Origin: Hippopus hippopus | Taxonomy: Eukaryota; Mollusca; Bivalvia; Cardiida; Cardiidae | Assembly (NCBI GenBank): GCA_946811185.2 | Contig: OX328108.1 | Coordinates: 38,706,357 to 38,770,356 of the forward strand | Direction: 5' to 3' | Length of the DNA: 64,000 bases | In this document: positions 1-12,110 of the stretch, piece by piece | Position numbering within the stretch: the first letter of the stretch is position 1 | How the letters are laid out: the number at the start of each line of letters is the position of its first letter | Made by a program: the position numbers and the translations under genes | The notes under the pieces: generated by a model | Databases searched by the model: none | The model's input: the letters and a program-made list of their open reading frames with translations, nothing else | What the model was told of the DNA's origin: nothing

Positions 1-1950
1 GACAATGTCATGAGGTGAAATGTTAAACCTTTCATCTGTTAAATTTGTTAAAGGAAACATTCCAACAGAAGAAAAAAACATTACAGATTCATGATATTAA
101 CTGGTGAGAAATATCTCAATATTAGATAATAGATAGTGCAGATCCAGGACCAGGCTGCAATTTCTTTGCAATCTGATCCTGATCAGCACTACTTACTATA
201 AATTATGAGTTTTGCTATGTAGTGCAAGGTTTGATCTGTAGTGCTATTACTCATAATCTATTGTAATATAAACTCTTGTTTACATAGATACAATGATTTG
301 AAGTATGACAGTTAATAGAGCTCATTTATTAAAAAAAAAAAAACATTTTTAACAAAGATTATAAAAGATTATACTAAATAAAGAAAAATCACTCAGCAGC
401 ACTTCACTCTTTTATAACAATATTCTTTCTTTTGATTTCCTGTATTAGATAGTGCAGACCCAGAATCAGACTGCAAGTTTTATGCAGTCTGATCCCGATC
501 TACACTGTTAGCAAAGGTATTGTAGGTCAAACTCAGTAGCTCAATGGTTTATCAGAACTGTTATTTCTCACAATCTAATTTAATATGAAATGTAGTTTAT
601 ATAGATAGAATGGTTTTAAAGTATAATAGTCATTGGAGCTCATCAAGTTTTCAATCTTTAGAAATGGTCTAAAGAATCTTTATGCTAAAAAGAGAAAACT
701 CACTCAGCAGCAGTTATCTCTTTTGTAACAAAAATTTTACCTTTGCAAAGGCAGCTAACTTGAAACCTCATAAAATTGTAATTCTCTGAATGCTTTCAGA
801 ATGGGCTAGTATAAAACAATGTCATGAGGTTAATAACAAAAATTTCATCCTTGAAAAGGCAGCCAACTTGAAACCAAACAAATTGAAATTCTCTGAATGC
901 ATTCAGAATAGACTAGTATGAAACAATGTCATGAGGTGAATAAGTTATCCCATAATCTGCCTAATAACTTCAAGAAACATTCCAGCCAACTTGTCACACA
1001 CAAAAAAGGAAAGTTTAATTTTTTAAACTTATCATATAGGGAGAATTATCTCCTTTTCAGAAAGTATAGATCCAACATCACACTGCACATGCTGTGCAGA
1101 CCGATCTTGACCTAAACTGCCCGATTAAGTACCATGAGTCACGCCCAGCAAAAAAAAGGGCTAATCAGTAATGTCACTACTAGAAAAAAAAAAGCTAAAA
1201 GAAGATACTTAGATTTCTATGGTTGGATATTCACAAAAACCATACAATTTTCAATCAATACAAATAGCTTTTTGTAGACAAAATCTGTACTAAAGGGGCA
1301 AAAACTACTCCACAATTCTTCCCTCCTCTATCACAGTCTCCTACATGTACCTTTGAAAGACAACAACCTGCATGGATTGGGTACTACAATAAATTGAATG
1401 CAATTAAGTACCTTTATAAAAACAAGTGTGAAAACCTTGTCATTTGGTAAAAAGGCAACCCTTAATCTGCCATATAAAGCAAGTGGGATTTTCCAGTCTA
1501 TAGCATGAGAATACCCTTACATTACACTTTCAAAACTATAATGTGGGGAAGAAAATCTCCCTATTGCACAGTGCAGAACCAAGACCAGACTGCAGGTTCT
1601 TTGCAGGCTGATCTTAGTCTACATGTGCTTGGCTGTCACTGGGTTAATAGGTAGTCTTATTACTTCTAATTCACTGTCATATAAAATGTAGTAATCGTCG
1701 ATACATAAATTTTTATGATACAATAGTCAGTCGAGCTCATGAAGCTATCAATCTATGGAGATGGCCATCTGTAAACAAAATCTGTGCCAAAGGGAGAAAA
1801 AGCTGCTCAGCAGCACTTCCTTCCCTTGCCACAAAGTATGTTACTTTCAAAGACAACTACCATTTTTGAAAACATATCATATTGAATTTCTATAACTGTT
1901 TTCTGAATTGACAAGTATAAAACAATGTCATTAGGCAATGTAGAATAAAA
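1..1950 (+). repeat. Degenerate tandem array of 300-500 bp units
   Basis: About four diverged units follow each other. Each carries a GATC-rich palindrome (135-189, 453-508, 1067-1118, 1570-1622), then a stretch with 'gagctcat' (about 319, 637, 1733), then 'ctcagcagca' (about 392, 704, 1807), then text ending in 'acaatgtcat' (about 818, 926, 1922). A clear 105-bp direct duplication sits at about 734-835 and 840-940. The first bases of the window match the unit end, so the array probably starts to the left. Nothing coding is visible; the short ORF at 918-1115 lies in the repeat. Confidence 0.6.
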
Positions 1951-2233
1951 TAGTCTGTACCAAACATTTCGTGTAACAAACAATAACTTCTTTTACCGCA
2001 ATACTTTTTATTCAAAAACATATTTTCATGTACTGAAAATGTTTCTCCTATATCAGAGGCCAAGAAAGGTTTGAAATATCGGAGTCGGGGAGGAGGCTTT
2101 TATGAATCCCTTTAAAAGGGATTGCGTTTTTAGGACCGCAAAGAAAAGATTTTTAAAATCTGGGAAGCAGCATTTTTTCTTCATCATTTAATGTGTATAT
2201 ACAGCTTCCGTCACTTGAGCTGCATTTGATTTA

Positions 2234-2472
2234 ACTCTTTCCCAAACAACACTTGTTGATTCTTCCCAACTGTAAGTTATTGCAGATGGCAAGTTCGAAA
2301 TCGCTACAAAGGAGCTGTATATAGTTAGTTCTCTGAAAGGGAAGAAAACATTGTAGAGAAAGGATAAAATACTTCATGGTTACCAGCATTTTCTTCTATT
2401 CCCACACTGTTTTTCTCAAGCCCTCTTCTTTAGGGTCATTAAAACTCGGGATTGCGTGGTAAAGGGTTAAGG
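2234..2472 (+). repeat. TTAA-ended hairpin MITE copy
   Basis: Starts 'aactctttcccaaa' and ends with 'gtggtaaagggttaa'. The central hairpin (gaaaacattgt ... cccacactgttttt) is partly decayed. The family is described at 54082-54310. Confidence 0.6.
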
Positions 2473-2619
2473 GCTGAAAATGCTTCCAGGATGGAAGAAT
2501 TTAAATTAACGTCAAGAGGTCGAGACATATCCATGCACGAAAAGGAACAATGATAGTGTAGAAGAAAACGAAACAAGAGGACCATGATGGCCCTGTATCG
2601 CTACACTGGCTAATAAGTA

Positions 2620-3110
2620 CAAACCGTCCATACCAAACATTACAATCCTACACTAAATGGTTTCAAACAAGAAGACTTAGAGTTTTCTCTACAAAAGCCC
2701 ATGTGAAAGTTGTGATCCCAGGGCGCAGCCATTTTGACCACAGAATTACTCGAATCCTTGTAGAGGTCCACAAGATAAAGTCGCATGCCACATAACACCG
2801 GTCTAGGCCGTGAGGTTGTAAACAAGGACCTGAACAAGAAATTCTTTACAGTTTTCACTAAAAGCCTATATAAAAATGTGACTTCTTGGGTGGAGAGAAG
2901 ATTTTTAAATGGAAACAAATTCTATTAAGAAATTCTAAAGAGGACCATGGTAGGATCATTTCTGTGATGTTTGGTCAGAATTGGATGGGTAGTTTCAGAG
3001 AAGATGTTTAAAATAAAAGTTAGCGCACGGACGCACGGACGGACGCACGACGGACACAGGGCCATGACAGAAGCTCGCTGGCCTTCAGTTATACTCTACT
3101 CCAAACATAG
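2620..3110 (+). repeat. Diverged relative of the 145-bp array elements
   Basis: Shares with 43315-43440 the order 'tttcaaacaag', 'agttttctct', 'aaaagccc', 'gaaagttgtg'. It ends in a 'cggacgcacggacggacgcac' microrepeat followed by 'gacggacacag', as in the tails near 42770 and 51770. ORFs on both strands (2640-2918, 2971-3198) lie in this repeat and are not supported as genes. Confidence 0.45.
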
Positions 3111-4930
3111 AAGTAAACTACACGCACACACTCACACACCCTCCCCGAAAGAAGTGAGAATGGCATCTATTAGCTTCTCTTCTCTAACGCAAAGGTAAAA
3201 AGAAACAGCCTGCAAGTTAAAAGAATAATATTCAAAATCCGTGTATGTCTTAATCTCTGTGTTTCTTATACATTTCCCACTAACAGTGTTTTACAAATTG
3301 CGGAATATGTTTTGACGGTCTAAATGCTAGTACAAATAGAAAATATGTAAATAAGAAAACTTGTCAATCTGTATATTTAATCCTCAGATCCCAGTTCTCC
3401 TTTACCAACCACGCATCAATTCACTGTTCACCCATATTCAAATTTACAGCCTTTTTTTTTATCTTTTTTGCGTTCGTGAATTCTACAATATTTCATTATA
3501 TGTATCGAATACATGGTACTTTAAGTAATGTTTCTGCCTTTAACTCTTAACCAGACGACGATTCTTTTACCCTTCCAAATTAAAAACATTTGCAGAATGA
3601 CACATTCAAAATTGGTACAAATGAGCTTAAGTTTTTTGGTGGGGTATAAAACATTGTTAGAAAAGTAGAAAATGCTGTTTACATGCGTTTCCTCCTTTTT
3701 CTCCACAATATTTTCAAAAGCCTTCTCTGTCAGTGTCGTTAAAACTCGGTATTATGTGTTACTATTTATCCATAAGGGCTGGGATGACGTAAATGGTATA
3801 GTTGCCGATGTATAATAGTCTAGGGTAGGTAATAAAGTAAAATAACATCTCTTGATTCAAAATACCAGGCAACTTATAAACGCTTTCGCTGCAAATTCAA
3901 TATTTTAAAGTAGAATTTCAATGAATTTGGTCATGGTTAAGTATCTTATAACGGACGCTTTAGATCAAGATCAGACTGCACGTTCTGTGCAGTTTGATCT
4001 TGATCTACACGGTCTGCAAAAGCTACCTAAATTGCCATTTACAGTGAAAGGGTAAAAAAGTATCAAACTTGTAACAAAACACACTGTATGAAATACTTCA
4101 TGCTCAATTGAAATTTTACATTAACTATTCTATTCTATCACAGAAAACCCTTATTTTCAATGTTATCCAGCCATTACGAATTTTCTTAACTAATACACGT
4201 TTGAGATAAGCAAATAGTACCGTATTTGGGCAAAGCTCTGTAATTCTGTAATCACATGCCTCATTTCTAAAACACTACTTACCCAAATTTCTGTGTGAAA
4301 TTAATTGTGAAATTTGATGGTCGTTACAACGCTGCCATTTTTATCATCTTTCGATTAAAAAAAAATCGTTGTTTGTAAGTTTCTTTGGAAATATTTTTTG
4401 TCCGTGAAATACACCTCTGTCGAAGCAGGATATAGGCTTAATTTAAATATCAATACACATGTACATGTGGACCTATGTTTTAACATATCACGAACTACAG
4501 TTCTTGAGATATCAAAAACAATCTGACACTCATTAGCTTTTCATGTTAACCTTTATTAAACTCGTCAACAACAAAAAAAAAATATTAAGCTCAGTAACGG
4601 CTTGCTTAATAACATTTTTTCTTCACACGTTTAACGAGCCAGACCACCACTCTTTCACAGACATGGTCATCTTCCACCCTTTTTCATAATCTATCGACCA
4701 ATCAGAGGGCTAGTCTTCGATTTTAGAATCAAAATTAAATCTGGTATGGTTGATGGTTGGTGAATGCGACCCTTTACTTTATGGATCACGTCAGTCGTCC
4801 ATCCGATCTCTTAATCCTGGCTGTTAAAGTTAAATGCCATTATTTCCAGGGTTTTTTACTTCATGTATGGAAACTGAACTCAGCACCTCACGAATAATGG
4901 TTAATTTAAGATATTTATATCCATAGATGT
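3110..4930. other. Intergenic stretch with MITE, palindrome and a dispersed repeat
   Basis: Holds a TTAA-type MITE copy (3538-3775), a GATC palindrome (3958-4018) and a dispersed AT-rich repeat (about 4150-4640) whose parts recur at 8385-8490 ('cagccattacgaa', 'agataagcaaatagt') and 23285-23580 ('cgcttaataacat'). No exon-like sequence seen. Confidence 0.5.
3958..4018. repeat. GATC palindrome copy
   Basis: Arms 'tagatcaagatcagactgca' and its near-perfect complement flank the loop 'cgttctg'. One copy of the family described at 52151. Confidence 0.7.
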
Positions 4931-5190
4931 GAGTCATGCTCTGGCAAAAGGGGGTTTAATGCATCTCCGTGATGCATGATACCAGTCAAACCATCATATA
5001 ATTATGAATCCATAATAGCCACTATCTTAGTAACCAACTCAATCATGAAGTAGATTGGTCCTTGGACATACAGAAAATTGACCAATAGCGAAAAGTTTTG
5101 ACCCAGGTCATCCTGCGCGGAATGCGCAGGCTGACCTGGGTCGATACTTTTCGCAGATGCATTTAGCCCCCTTTTCACAGACTATGGCTC
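4931..5190 (+). repeat. GAGCCATG-ended MITE, reference copy
   Basis: A 260-bp element with terminal inverted repeats of the type gag(c/t)catgctctg..caaaaggggg / cccccttttcacag..catggctc. Between them lie 'gatgcatgatacca', 'ggatccataaaat'-like text and a strong internal palindrome around 'aggtcatcctgcgc / gcgcaggctgacctggg'. Other copies: 5902-6140, 22694-22953, 23892-24112, 28095-28355, 32762-32970, 33091-33352, 35300-35550, 39571-39751, 48088-48341, 50394-50656, 52520-52771. No coding capacity; the transposase family that moves it cannot be named from the sequence. Confidence 0.75.
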
Positions 5191-5359
5191 ATATACTTAT
5201 CAAGCATCAAGCTCTTGATACAAATTTACCACTGCTATAAAATATCTACCGAAACGTCAAAATCTAAGATTCTTCGGACTTACAAGCATTTGTAGACGAC
5301 AAACACATGGTTTAACTGATCAAATTTCTTTGTAAAAATGTAGGGGGAAAAACAAAATC

Positions 5360-5882
5360 TTAGACTTGTCGAAATCGAAGCCATTGCCAGACGAGAACTT
5401 CAAGTTGGCTCATGTAATGAAATTTGTTTTTGATAGAGAAGAAAACATTTTGGGAAAATGAGAAAATGCTGGTTACCAGCAGTTTCTCTTTTACTCTCCA
5501 TGTTCTCAAGTTTTTACCCTCAGGGTTGTAAAAAAAATCGGGAATGTCTGATAAAGGTTTAAGGAAAAAGGAGTAAATGTTGTTTTTTTAATTCCTACAA
5601 TGTTGTCAAAAGGTTACTTTTACATGGTAGATAAATATTGGAATCTTTGATAAAGGGTAAATTAACGCTTTACCACATAATGCCGAGTTTTGACCACCTT
5701 AAAGAAAAAGCTTCTTGAAAACATTGTGGAAAAAAGGAGAAACCGGCACTTTCTCCTTTTCCCACAATGTTTTCTGTCCTTCCAAAAGCGCATTTCTATT
5801 TGTGAGTCACAGTCATTTTGTTGCCTGCAAAAAGCTTTCAATATGGACAAGTATTAAGTTTTGCCGTTTAGAAAAGGGCTTA
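5360..5882. repeat. Two adjacent TTAA-type hairpin MITE copies
   Basis: Copy one (about 5360-5563) is in + orientation. Copy two (about 5651-5882) is reversed and carries the hairpin 'gtggaaaaaaggagaaacc / ctttctccttttcccac'. Confidence 0.55.
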
Positions 5883-5901
5883 GAACAGTAGAAATGAGCT
5901 A

Positions 5902-6140
5902 TCCTTTATGAAAATTGGGGCTGATGCATCTGCGAAATAAAGGACTAGCCATTCCGCGCAGACACACCTGGGTCGAAACTTTTTGTGACTGGTTAATTTT
6001 CTGCTTGTCAAATGACCAGTCTACCTCATGGTTCGGTTGGTTGTTAAATACAAAATAGATTTTATGGATCCGTAATTATGTGATGACTTGCTTGGTATCA
6101 TGTATCACAGAGATCCATTAAACCCTTTTTCCCATAGCAT
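5902..6140 (-). repeat. GAGCCATG-type MITE copy, reversed
   Basis: Contains 'cacctgggtcgaaactttt', 'atggatccgtaattatg' and 'catgtatcacagagat' in the reverse order of the reference copy at 4931. Confidence 0.6.
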
Positions 6141-6411
6141 TGCATTTACATTTATTTATACAAAAAAAAAAAAATATTCTACCTACCTATCTATTCCTTA
6201 TAATCCTCCGATGTGCCTTCACACACTTTAAAACAACTGTTCATTTAAACTTTAAATACCCTTCTGAATATTATTTAGTCGGGTATTGCCTTATAAAATC
6301 TATACAGATCTACATCTCTATACTCTATACCCGTGTTCTAGTCGACCGAATCACTGACTGTACAGTGGTCGCATGTATTACCCTTTCACAAATGTTGTTG
6401 CCTTAGCGGCC

Positions 6412-6469
6412 AGTGTAGATCAAGATCAGACTGCACAAAATGTGCAGTCTGATCGTTGATCTACACCGC
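6412..6469. repeat. GATC palindrome copy
   Basis: Arms 'gtgtagatcaagatcagact' and complement around 'gcacaaaatgtgc'. Confidence 0.7.
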
Positions 6470-6837
6470 CCGCTTTACTGATACACACTCGGAGAAAACA
6501 GAGTTGAAAGAGGAATTATTGGGTCTTATTCTTTGGTTGAAATTGTCCGTTTGGTTTATTTGGTAGCAAGTGTTAATCCACATACTGTAAACTCTTCACA
6601 CTGTTAAATTTAACAAAAAAGATAATTTCAGTTACTAAGATAAACAAAAAAATCTTAATGCTAAGCACTTTTATCAGAATGTATCAGGGGAAAAAAAACA
6701 GCCTCTTCGTGTCCCAGATAGGACTGCACGCTTTGTACAGTATGATCTTGACTATCACTGTTCGCAGAAAAATCTAAAACAATGCTCAGCACTTTAACCC
6801 ATAAAGTGCCGGTACCGAATAAGTTGTTTTTGCGGAC

Positions 6838-6899
6838 AGTGTAGATCAAGATCAGACTGCACAGAACGTGCAGTCTGATCTTGGATCTACACTGTCCGC
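6838..6899. repeat. GATC palindrome copy
   Basis: Near-perfect hairpin with loop 'cagaacg'. A decayed copy lies 70 bp upstream (6718-6770). Confidence 0.7.
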
Positions 6900-7111
6900 G
6901 TTGTTTTTGTATATTCCGATCAAAACAACCATTGAAGTTACAATATTTCGGATGTTTTTCTTAATTGAAAAGGATCATATTTTTAACTCAGCGCTATAAG
7001 GGTTCCAGTCACAGTGGCCAAATCCCAGTTAATTAATACACCGGGTATATATACTCTATAATGGACTATATATAAGCTTCAGGTAAACCCTTTATCGTGT
7101 AGGCTATTGTT

Positions 7112-7680
7112 TAGCCCTTTACCAAAAAAAATGCTGAGTTTTAACGACCCTCAAGGAAGAAGGTTTTAGAAAAATGTCGTGGAATAGGGGAAAATGGGGG
7201 TTACCTGCAGGGTTTTCTCCCCTTCCAACAACATTTCCTACTCTATCAAATATACTAATTCAGCCGAATTCAAAATGTCTTCTTCAAAAGCTTTGAAAGA
7301 AGAAAATCGATTGTTTTTCATCTGGTTAATAGTTGAATGATCCTATGAGAGAGAGGACAAAAAAAAAAAATAATAACCCAAAGACTTTTGAGAACATTGT
7401 GAGAAAAGGAGAAAATACTGATAACCAGCATTTTCTCATTTTTCCCACATTTTTCAACTCCAGTCAAAGATTTATCTGATCATTTGAGAGGCATCAAATT
7501 TTTTGTCTGCATATCCCTTCAGTTTGAATAAGTCTAAAATTTTGTCATTTGATAAATGGTTAACCCTTTACCACACAGTCCCGGAGTTAAACGACTTTGA
7601 GGAAGAAGGGCTAAGAAAACATTGTGAGAAAATAAGAAAATGCTATCAATGACATTTTCTTGTGATGATTCCCTATTCCG
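7112..7680 (-). repeat. Three successive TTAA-type MITE copies
   Basis: 7112-7335, 7373-7563 and 7561-7670. The second and third abut at 'ggttaaccctttacc', so they share or duplicate a TTAA-containing junction. All three are reversed relative to the consensus. Confidence 0.55.
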
Positions 7681-7821
7681 AGCGCGGTACTTTAGCCGAT
7701 AACTTAACGGAGGTCTAACCCTTTCAGCACCAAATATATAAACTCGATTCTTTTCGATACCTGAAAATAGAATCCACTAAGACTCGGAAGGATTTTAGTG
7801 TCATAGGCTTGACTAAACAAG

Positions 7822-7888
7822 TGGACGGAATAGATCCAAGATCAGACTGCACGTTCTGTGCAGTCTGATCTTGATCTATGCCGTCCGC
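7822..7888. repeat. GATC palindrome copy with extended arms
   Basis: The complementarity extends outward to 'ggacgg' on the left and 'ccgtcc' on the right, making this one of the longest hairpins of the family. Confidence 0.7.
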
Positions 7889-8084
7889 AAAAGTCCCTGT
7901 TTTCGCCTACGGAGCCGAAAGGGTTAAAAACCAAGATTGTAGTAAGTCGAATCCCTAGCCCGACTGATGATAGTCATTGCAATTGAACTCATTCCTCTCC
8001 CACCGCTTACATTGTTTGGACGATGTGGGAAAGCAGCCAGTAGCTTGGCCAGAATACTGTCAGAAATAATGATAAAAGATACTC

Positions 8085-8178
8085 TAGGAAAGCATGGATA
8101 TGTGCACTGGCCGCCGAAATACAACTGAAATGATGTTGAAAACGACGTTAAACACCTGACAAACAAACAAGATGAAAA
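8085..8178 (+). repeat. Truncated SINE 3' tail
   Basis: 'gccgaaatacaactgaaat' followed by 'gatgttgaaaacgacgtt' and 'aaacacc..aaacaaacaa' matches the tail of the SINE at 37280-37325 (gatatgactgaaat, aatgttgaaagcggcgtaaaac). The tRNA head is missing. The 101-residue antisense ORF at 7924-8229 overlaps this repeat. Confidence 0.55.
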
Positions 8179-8179
8179 A

Positions 8180-9205
8180 TAAAGGATGATAAGCTTTATT
8201 GGGCGATTATCATTGAACGATTTCTCCATGCTTCATGATGTTTCAAGACGTGAACTTCCAAAGTATACTGAGCGTCCACATCAAGTAAGCATGGGGGAAG
8301 GTCAAAGAAAATTGGATCAGAACGAAACCATTGGTTCTTGTTTTAATTATTAACAAGGATGGGCTTTTATAACATAACTACCCTTGTTATCAGTTTAATA
8401 CAGCCATTACGAAATTTCTTAGCTTATACACGTTGAGATAAGCAAATAGTGCCATATATGGTCAAATCTCTGTAATCAGACGCCGTATCTTTAAGCTTCT
8501 AACACACTGCTGACCCAGACAAAATCACGGTTCGCAAGGTTTTTTTTATTTTGGAACTATGCCTCCTCCGTATTCATGGGTAGGAAACTTCTTAATCGGA
8601 GCCAATGATAAGAAAATGTTGCGTTGATCTTCTGGCTCCGAAAATATCGGCTCAAAACAACTCAAGAAACACTTAAGCTTATCATTCTTTGTACTTATGT
8701 GTTCTTAAGTCTTTGAAATTCGAGAAAAAAGAGAATGTCACGCAATGCTCTGGTCTTTCAACGTGTTTTCTACACTACGGAAAATTGTAGCATGTGTACA
8801 GTATTGTCTGAATCATTTGTGCCGTGCGTTGACCGTAGCCGAAATATTACGTCAAGGACCTAACTTCAGCCTGATAATGCAATTAAACTAGCAAATTAGA
8901 GAGAGTTTTGCTGTCCTAAAAGTGTGAATTTTTGTCTCGAACCTTTCCATTCGCTTGCTGGCGAAGAATTAAAAATAAATAACACAAAATTGACATTAAT
9001 AAACTAAGGCTCACTGGCTATGTGGACCGGCTCTACATACATGTATCGTCGGACAGTTGGATGAGGGCCTCCTTTCAAATATTCACCTATCGGTAACTTA
9101 CTTAAGACATAAGCCCTGTTTTCCTGTTAATACTCCTCTCTACAAAAGTTTAAAGCAAACATTTGTGCGATGGAACGTGACCGAATTTCTAAGTTTTCTC
9201 GGTTG
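8180..9205. other. Intergenic, no gene seen
   Basis: Apart from a repeat fragment at about 8385-8490 (copy of 4160-4260), I recognise nothing here. Confidence 0.4.
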
Positions 9206-9207
9206 TG

Positions 9208-9410
9208 TCCTGAATAACCCAGGAGCTGAGTCAGTTACCTCGAAGGCGTTCTGCATGAGAAAGGAAATAAGTCAATACATAGCCCAGGAGTTCAGTCAGT
9301 TACTTCGAAGCCGTACCCATAGTTTTAGTCAGTTGTCACCAAAAGCATGACCAATGAGCTCAGTCCGTTACCTCGAAGGCGTTTTGCATGAGCCAGAGTT
9401 ACGTCACATT
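9208..9410 (+). repeat. Imperfect tandem repeat, about 63-70 bp units
   Basis: Three units with 'ccaggag(c/t)t(g/c)agtcagttac', 'tcgaag(g/c)cgt' and 'tgcatgag'. The ORF at 9057-9350 is only a reading of this repeat. Confidence 0.55.
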
Positions 9411-9845
9411 CGGCATACCTCGAGTGATGGGAGCCATCAAATCCCTCGGCTGTATCTGGTAGCTTGATATGCACCTACACGGTACATTTCATCGCCGGAA
9501 ATACGCCGGTTTACCGATCTCAAAATTGTAAGGCTCCTCTTAAAAAGGTAAACTTGAGTCTCAATGTTCTATCGAAATCTTTCTAACTGTATTTCAGTTG
9601 ACAAACATTTCGTACATTCATTTTTTAAGGTGGTTTATCAATTCCGATTTAAGTTTTCACCGACAGATAGATAGATGTTAATAACTTCATCGAGGTTGTT
9701 TATGTCGTTGCTAAACGATTTACAGTGGCGCCGCCATGTATAAGATCACGTGATTGGCAGTTTAAATGGAAACGACCGTTATACAGACGAGGTTAGATGT
9801 AGGTACGGAATCGGCCGAGTTGTGACGAGTGAATTACGTCAGTTA

Positions 9846-10954
9846 AGCCCCTGTCACACTATACGGCGTTTCCACTGCGTTGGGACGGCGTTGTTTAATT
9901 TCCCAGAGCGCTATGAGATCGCAGGAAAAATCGGATGTTTTTTGCGAAGACGGGGATGTCACGGCGTTCTCACCACGACCAAGGCAATGCTACGCAGCTG
10001 CTATGGCGCGTTATCGCGTTCCTACGGAGTTCTTCTTGGCGATTCTCTGCGCTCTCATTGCGCTACCACTGCGTGCTCTGCGCTTTCACGGTGCTCATAC
10101 TGCGTGCACTGGGCGTTCACGGCGTTCTCAAGGCGCTCACACTACGCAGAAGGCGTGAAAATGAACAATCTCTGAAAACGAATTGTATATTTATTCATCA
10201 ATTTTTTCTTTGCGGTGGTCTCAAAAAGTCAACGGAGAATAAAACTATGCTCGTAAAAAGAAAAGGGGAAAAAGCAGGACATAAACCCCAACCCTCTCAT
10301 ACAGAAGCAAGTCAACCACTATTAACTCCTCCACCATTACTAGTCCGGCTTACTAGCGTACATCAGCCATGGTGATTTGAATGTTTATTTGCATACTTCG
10401 TCTACTATATGTTCATTTTTGTCAGAGAAAAACTGATGGACGCTGTAGAAGCGCCTTACAAGCGCAATGATCGCCGTTGCAGCTCAGGGGAGTCGTTCTA
10501 AGAGCGCAGTGAAATAAATAACACTCCGTGTCAGCGCCGTTGACGCGCTGTATAAGCGCCGCTGACGCGCCGTATAAGCACAGTAGAGACGCGGTGACAT
10601 CTCAAAGCGCGCGGTACAGTCTCCGTGCAAGCGCCACCGACAACGATAGCGTTCGCACTGCGACCTTTGTGCGCGCTGGCGGAGCTCCCATGGTGTTGTG
10701 GGAGACCTTACTGCGTCGCTAAGACGAGCTTCCGGTGATGCCACTGCGATCTTCTCAGAAGGCCGAGCGACAGCGATTGTTTTGTGCATGCTGAAAATGC
10801 GCGCCGTCCCTCGGCGTCCTAGACGATCCCAACGCGTCTATTCGCGATGCCACTGCGTTGCTGTGACGATGCTTGCGATCGTACTGCGCGCACCTCAGCG
10901 TTCTGCATTTTTTCTTGGACGCCGTGGGATCGCCGCCCTGGTGTGACAGGGGTT
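9846..10954. mobile_element. Non-autonomous PIF/Harbinger-type element
   Basis: Terminal inverted repeats 'agcccctgtcacact' (left) and 'ggtgtgacaggggtt' (right) are flanked by TTA on both sides (9843-9845, 10955-10957), the 3-bp target duplication typical of PIF/Harbinger elements. The interior is GC-rich compared with its surroundings and filled with short variants of the terminal motif (acggcgtt, ctgcgct, gcgctcacactacg), in one orientation on the left and the opposite on the right. ORFs at 9750-10375 and 10484-10946 are low-complexity readings of these motifs. Family assignment is inferred from TSD and TIR and from the transposase remnant in the similar element near 21.5 kb. Confidence 0.65.
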
Positions 10955-10957
10955 TTA

Positions 10958-11612
10958 CTTCGAAGCCGCATTATTTGACCCAGTTTGTTAAATACAAACC
11001 GTTTGGTAGAGAGTTAAAAAGAAAGTCTGTTTCCCTCTTCCCCTTTCGAATATTGCAGACCGTCCTAGCTATAATTTAGAATGGCCTCTTTGATCCCATA
11101 CGTAAATTGCATTACGAATCTAAATAGGACGCCATGTTGTCCATTGTAGGTGAAGTAACACTGCTGGTTGAAGACATATGTCATTGTTTACTTTGCTCGC
11201 GTTTATACGTTTCCTATTTCCATTAAATTCCATTGGGATACAGTGGCAGTGAGGTAGTATATTTCTATCTATAATATATCGGTTGCCTTTTAAATATCTT
11301 GAAATCACAGACACGGAAGAAAAACGGAAGAATTATAAATCGGGTACCAAAATCACTTCAAAACAGACGTTTATTATAAAGAGAGGTAATTCATTTTGTC
11401 AATAACTCGTAAAAATGCACCGTATATCTTAAAATACCCCGCTTGATTGACTTTTTCAATTTTTTTTAACAAAATACTAGAAAGTACCATTTCTGTGCAA
11501 AATTTTAATAAAATAATGCCCGTTGATTTTTTTTTTTCATTGCAAAAAAATGATAAAAAAAATAAAGACTTTGTTGACAAGCAAGAACATTTCTAATTGC
11601 TACTTCCTTAAA
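10958..11612. other. Intergenic, no gene seen
   Basis: AT-rich with homopolymer runs; the ORFs at 11120-11314 and 11374-11580 have no recognisable features. Confidence 0.35.
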
Positions 11613-11716
11613 TAATGGCTATACGTGACACCTTCGAGGTAATTTAATTAATTCCTGGACCATGCAGGACACCTTTGAGGTATCTGACTTCACTCCTGGG
11701 TCACGCAAGACACCTT
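11613..11716 (-). repeat. Inverted copy of the 9.2-9.4 kb tandem repeat
   Basis: 'catgcaggacacctttgagg' and 'tctgacttcactcctggg' are the reverse complement (with changes) of the 9208-9410 unit, so related repeats in opposite orientation lie on both sides of the Harbinger-type element. Confidence 0.5.
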
Positions 11717-11909
11717 GTACATTACGTACTTGCGTAATGTGCGTTATAGACGCTTCGCCCTTGACCAATAAGAAATCGCGATACTTTCTTTACTTTCTAA
11801 ACCAAGAATGAGACCAATAATGGAATATAGAATGGTTGGTGAATACGGGGCTCTGGACCTCCGCTTGAGGGCAACGACCTCAGCAGATTTAAAACTTTGC
11901 TACTCAATC

Positions 11910-12110
11910 CCGAGCGACCCTGACGAAGGAGACTTTTACAAACATTGTGAGAAAAGGAGATAATGCTGGTAACCAGCATTTTCTCCTTTTCCCGCAATGT
12001 TTTCTCTCCCTTGAAAACAAATCAGTTCATTTAAGTTACATTTGATTTGTCGTCTGCACATGCTGTCAGTTTTGACATGTCAAATACTTAGTCGTTCGGT
12101 AAAGAGTAAA
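11910..12110 (-). repeat. TTAA-type MITE copy, reversed
   Basis: Carries the hairpin 'gagaaaaggagataatgctg / cagcattttctccttttccc' and ends 'gtcgttcggtaaagagtaaa'. Confidence 0.6.

Noticed and set aside
9750..10946. Several overlapping ORFs of 80-146 residues
   Set aside because: They are readings of the repeated acggcgtt/gcgctcac motifs in a GC-rich transposable element, where stops are rare.
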